Source of the DNA: Gaeumannomyces sp. JS-464
Taxonomy: Eukaryota; Ascomycota; Sordariomycetes; Magnaporthales; Magnaporthaceae
Reading direction: 5' to 3'
Assembly (NCBI GenBank): GCA_002197995.1
Contig: NGZR01000002.1
Coordinates: 1-64,000 of the forward strand
Length of the DNA: 64,000 bases
Below, one piece after another: positions 63,164-64,000 of the stretch (positions are counted from its first letter, which is position 1; every line of letters begins with the position of its first letter). The position numbers and the translations under genes were made by a program. A model generated the notes under the pieces. That model searched no databases and was not told the DNA's origin. It saw only the letters and a list, made by a program, of their open reading frames with translations.

Positions 63164-64000
63164 ACGTGGTTTACAAGTAAGCGACACATATAAGCGAGCG
63201 ATATACATACATTTAACCTCCGGTTAATTAACGCGCATGCTAATTTAATAACGCTAAAAATCCATTTAAACTATTCGAAACTGTATATATTAAACGTTTT
63301 ACTTTTTTTTAATAAATGCGCGCATTATATCCGGTTTTACCGCACGTGCCACATCGCTAACGAATCGTAATTACCTTTTTTTTAAACCTTTTTAATCGCG
63401 CATTTTTTACTGTAATTATCCATTTAGCTTTTTCTAATTTAAACCATTTCGTATTTTTTTAATAATATGTAACCCTTTTTATTAACACGTGTTTTTTTAA
63501 CCTTTTAGCGTTTATTTAATGCTTTGTTCGCTTTGCGTAGCGAAGTAATTTCGGCTTTAAAAAAAGCTATTTAATGCATAATTAAACTCGTTCTTTTCGT
63601 AAACTGGTTTATAACCGCTAATATAAATGTCGAAAGTTGCTCCGGTAATTAAAAATTCGAGTTTTAATATATTTAAATTGCGAAGTTGCTTTTTTAACTA
63701 TTCGAAGCGTTTTAAAAGTTTAAAGTTCGGGGTTATTTAATAGCGTTTTTAAAAAAGTTAAAATTTGTAACTTTACATTTAGCTTTTTTAAAACTAAATT
63801 TAAATCGAAAAAAGCAAATCCAGCTTTTCGAAAACCTTTTTAAATGTTTTTTTTTAATTATAAAATTAAAAATGCCGCTTTAAACGCCGAAAAAACTCGA
63901 CTTTAATTACGTGGTTAACGTGTAACCTTATTAAGTTTTTAATTTGTTAACCGTACGCCTTTTTAACGAGTTAAAGCATTTAATATAAAGCGGTTAAAAA
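63164..64000 (-). mobile_element. Third Fot1-like copy, running off the window
   Basis: Starts with the TIR ACGTGGTTTACAAGTAAG after a TA, then matches the reverse complement of 55439-54919 and of 49525-49240. It is uninterrupted at the spot where the other copy received the Copia element (about 63685), so it supplies the empty site for that insertion. Confidence 0.85.

Noticed and set aside
1..64000. tRNA, rRNA or other RNA genes
   Set aside because: I looked for tRNA-like arms and conserved rRNA stretches and saw none that I could support; a covariance-model scan would be needed to exclude them.

Overview
The window is the end of a chromosome from a filamentous ascomycete (Pezizomycotina). 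It starts with about ten CCCTAA telomere units. Genes are GC-rich, with short introns carrying GT...AG ends and CTAAC/CTGAC-type branch sites. The rest is very AT-rich DNA full of broken transposons, with C-to-T type damage typical of repeat-induced point mutation (RIP). Coding style suggests a Sordariomycete-like fungus, but I cannot name the species.

Layout. (1) 1-62 telomere, joined directly to a Copia retrotransposon (63-3591). (2) 3.6-9.9 kb: tandem repeat, a Tad-like LINE and a complete-length 1.87 kb pogo transposon (8013-9882) with TIRs and a TA target duplication, sitting on the edge of the gene island. (3) 9.9-31.1 kb: GC-rich island with six genes: acid trehalase, a CYP52-like P450, a second P450, a LovG/FSH-type serine hydrolase, a highly reducing polyketide synthase (HR-PKS) and a SAM methyltransferase. 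(4) 31.2-35.1 kb: RIP-damaged DNA with a LINE ORF1 relic and the 3' end of the same Copia family. (5) 35.1-37.7 kb: small second GC island with a gene for a six-cysteine secreted protein. (6) 37.8-64 kb: RIP-damaged Tc1/mariner, LINE, and a 7.5 kb Copia element (43758-58533) split by a Fot1/pogo-like DNA transposon (48188-55439), itself split by a second Copia element (49526-54918). The right edge holds several overlapping fragments of the Fot1-like family.

The main biology is a subtelomeric polyketide cluster. The HR-PKS has KS-AT-DH-CMeT-psiKR-ER-KR-ACP and no release domain; a separate FSH hydrolase is encoded divergently next to it and probably releases the chain. Two P450s and the methyltransferase would then tailor the product. 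No pathway transcription factor or transporter is visible. Most cluster genes contain single-base frame breaks (about 13 in the island), mostly beside short G/C runs. Either the assembly has residual indel errors or the cluster is decaying; the sequence alone cannot decide.
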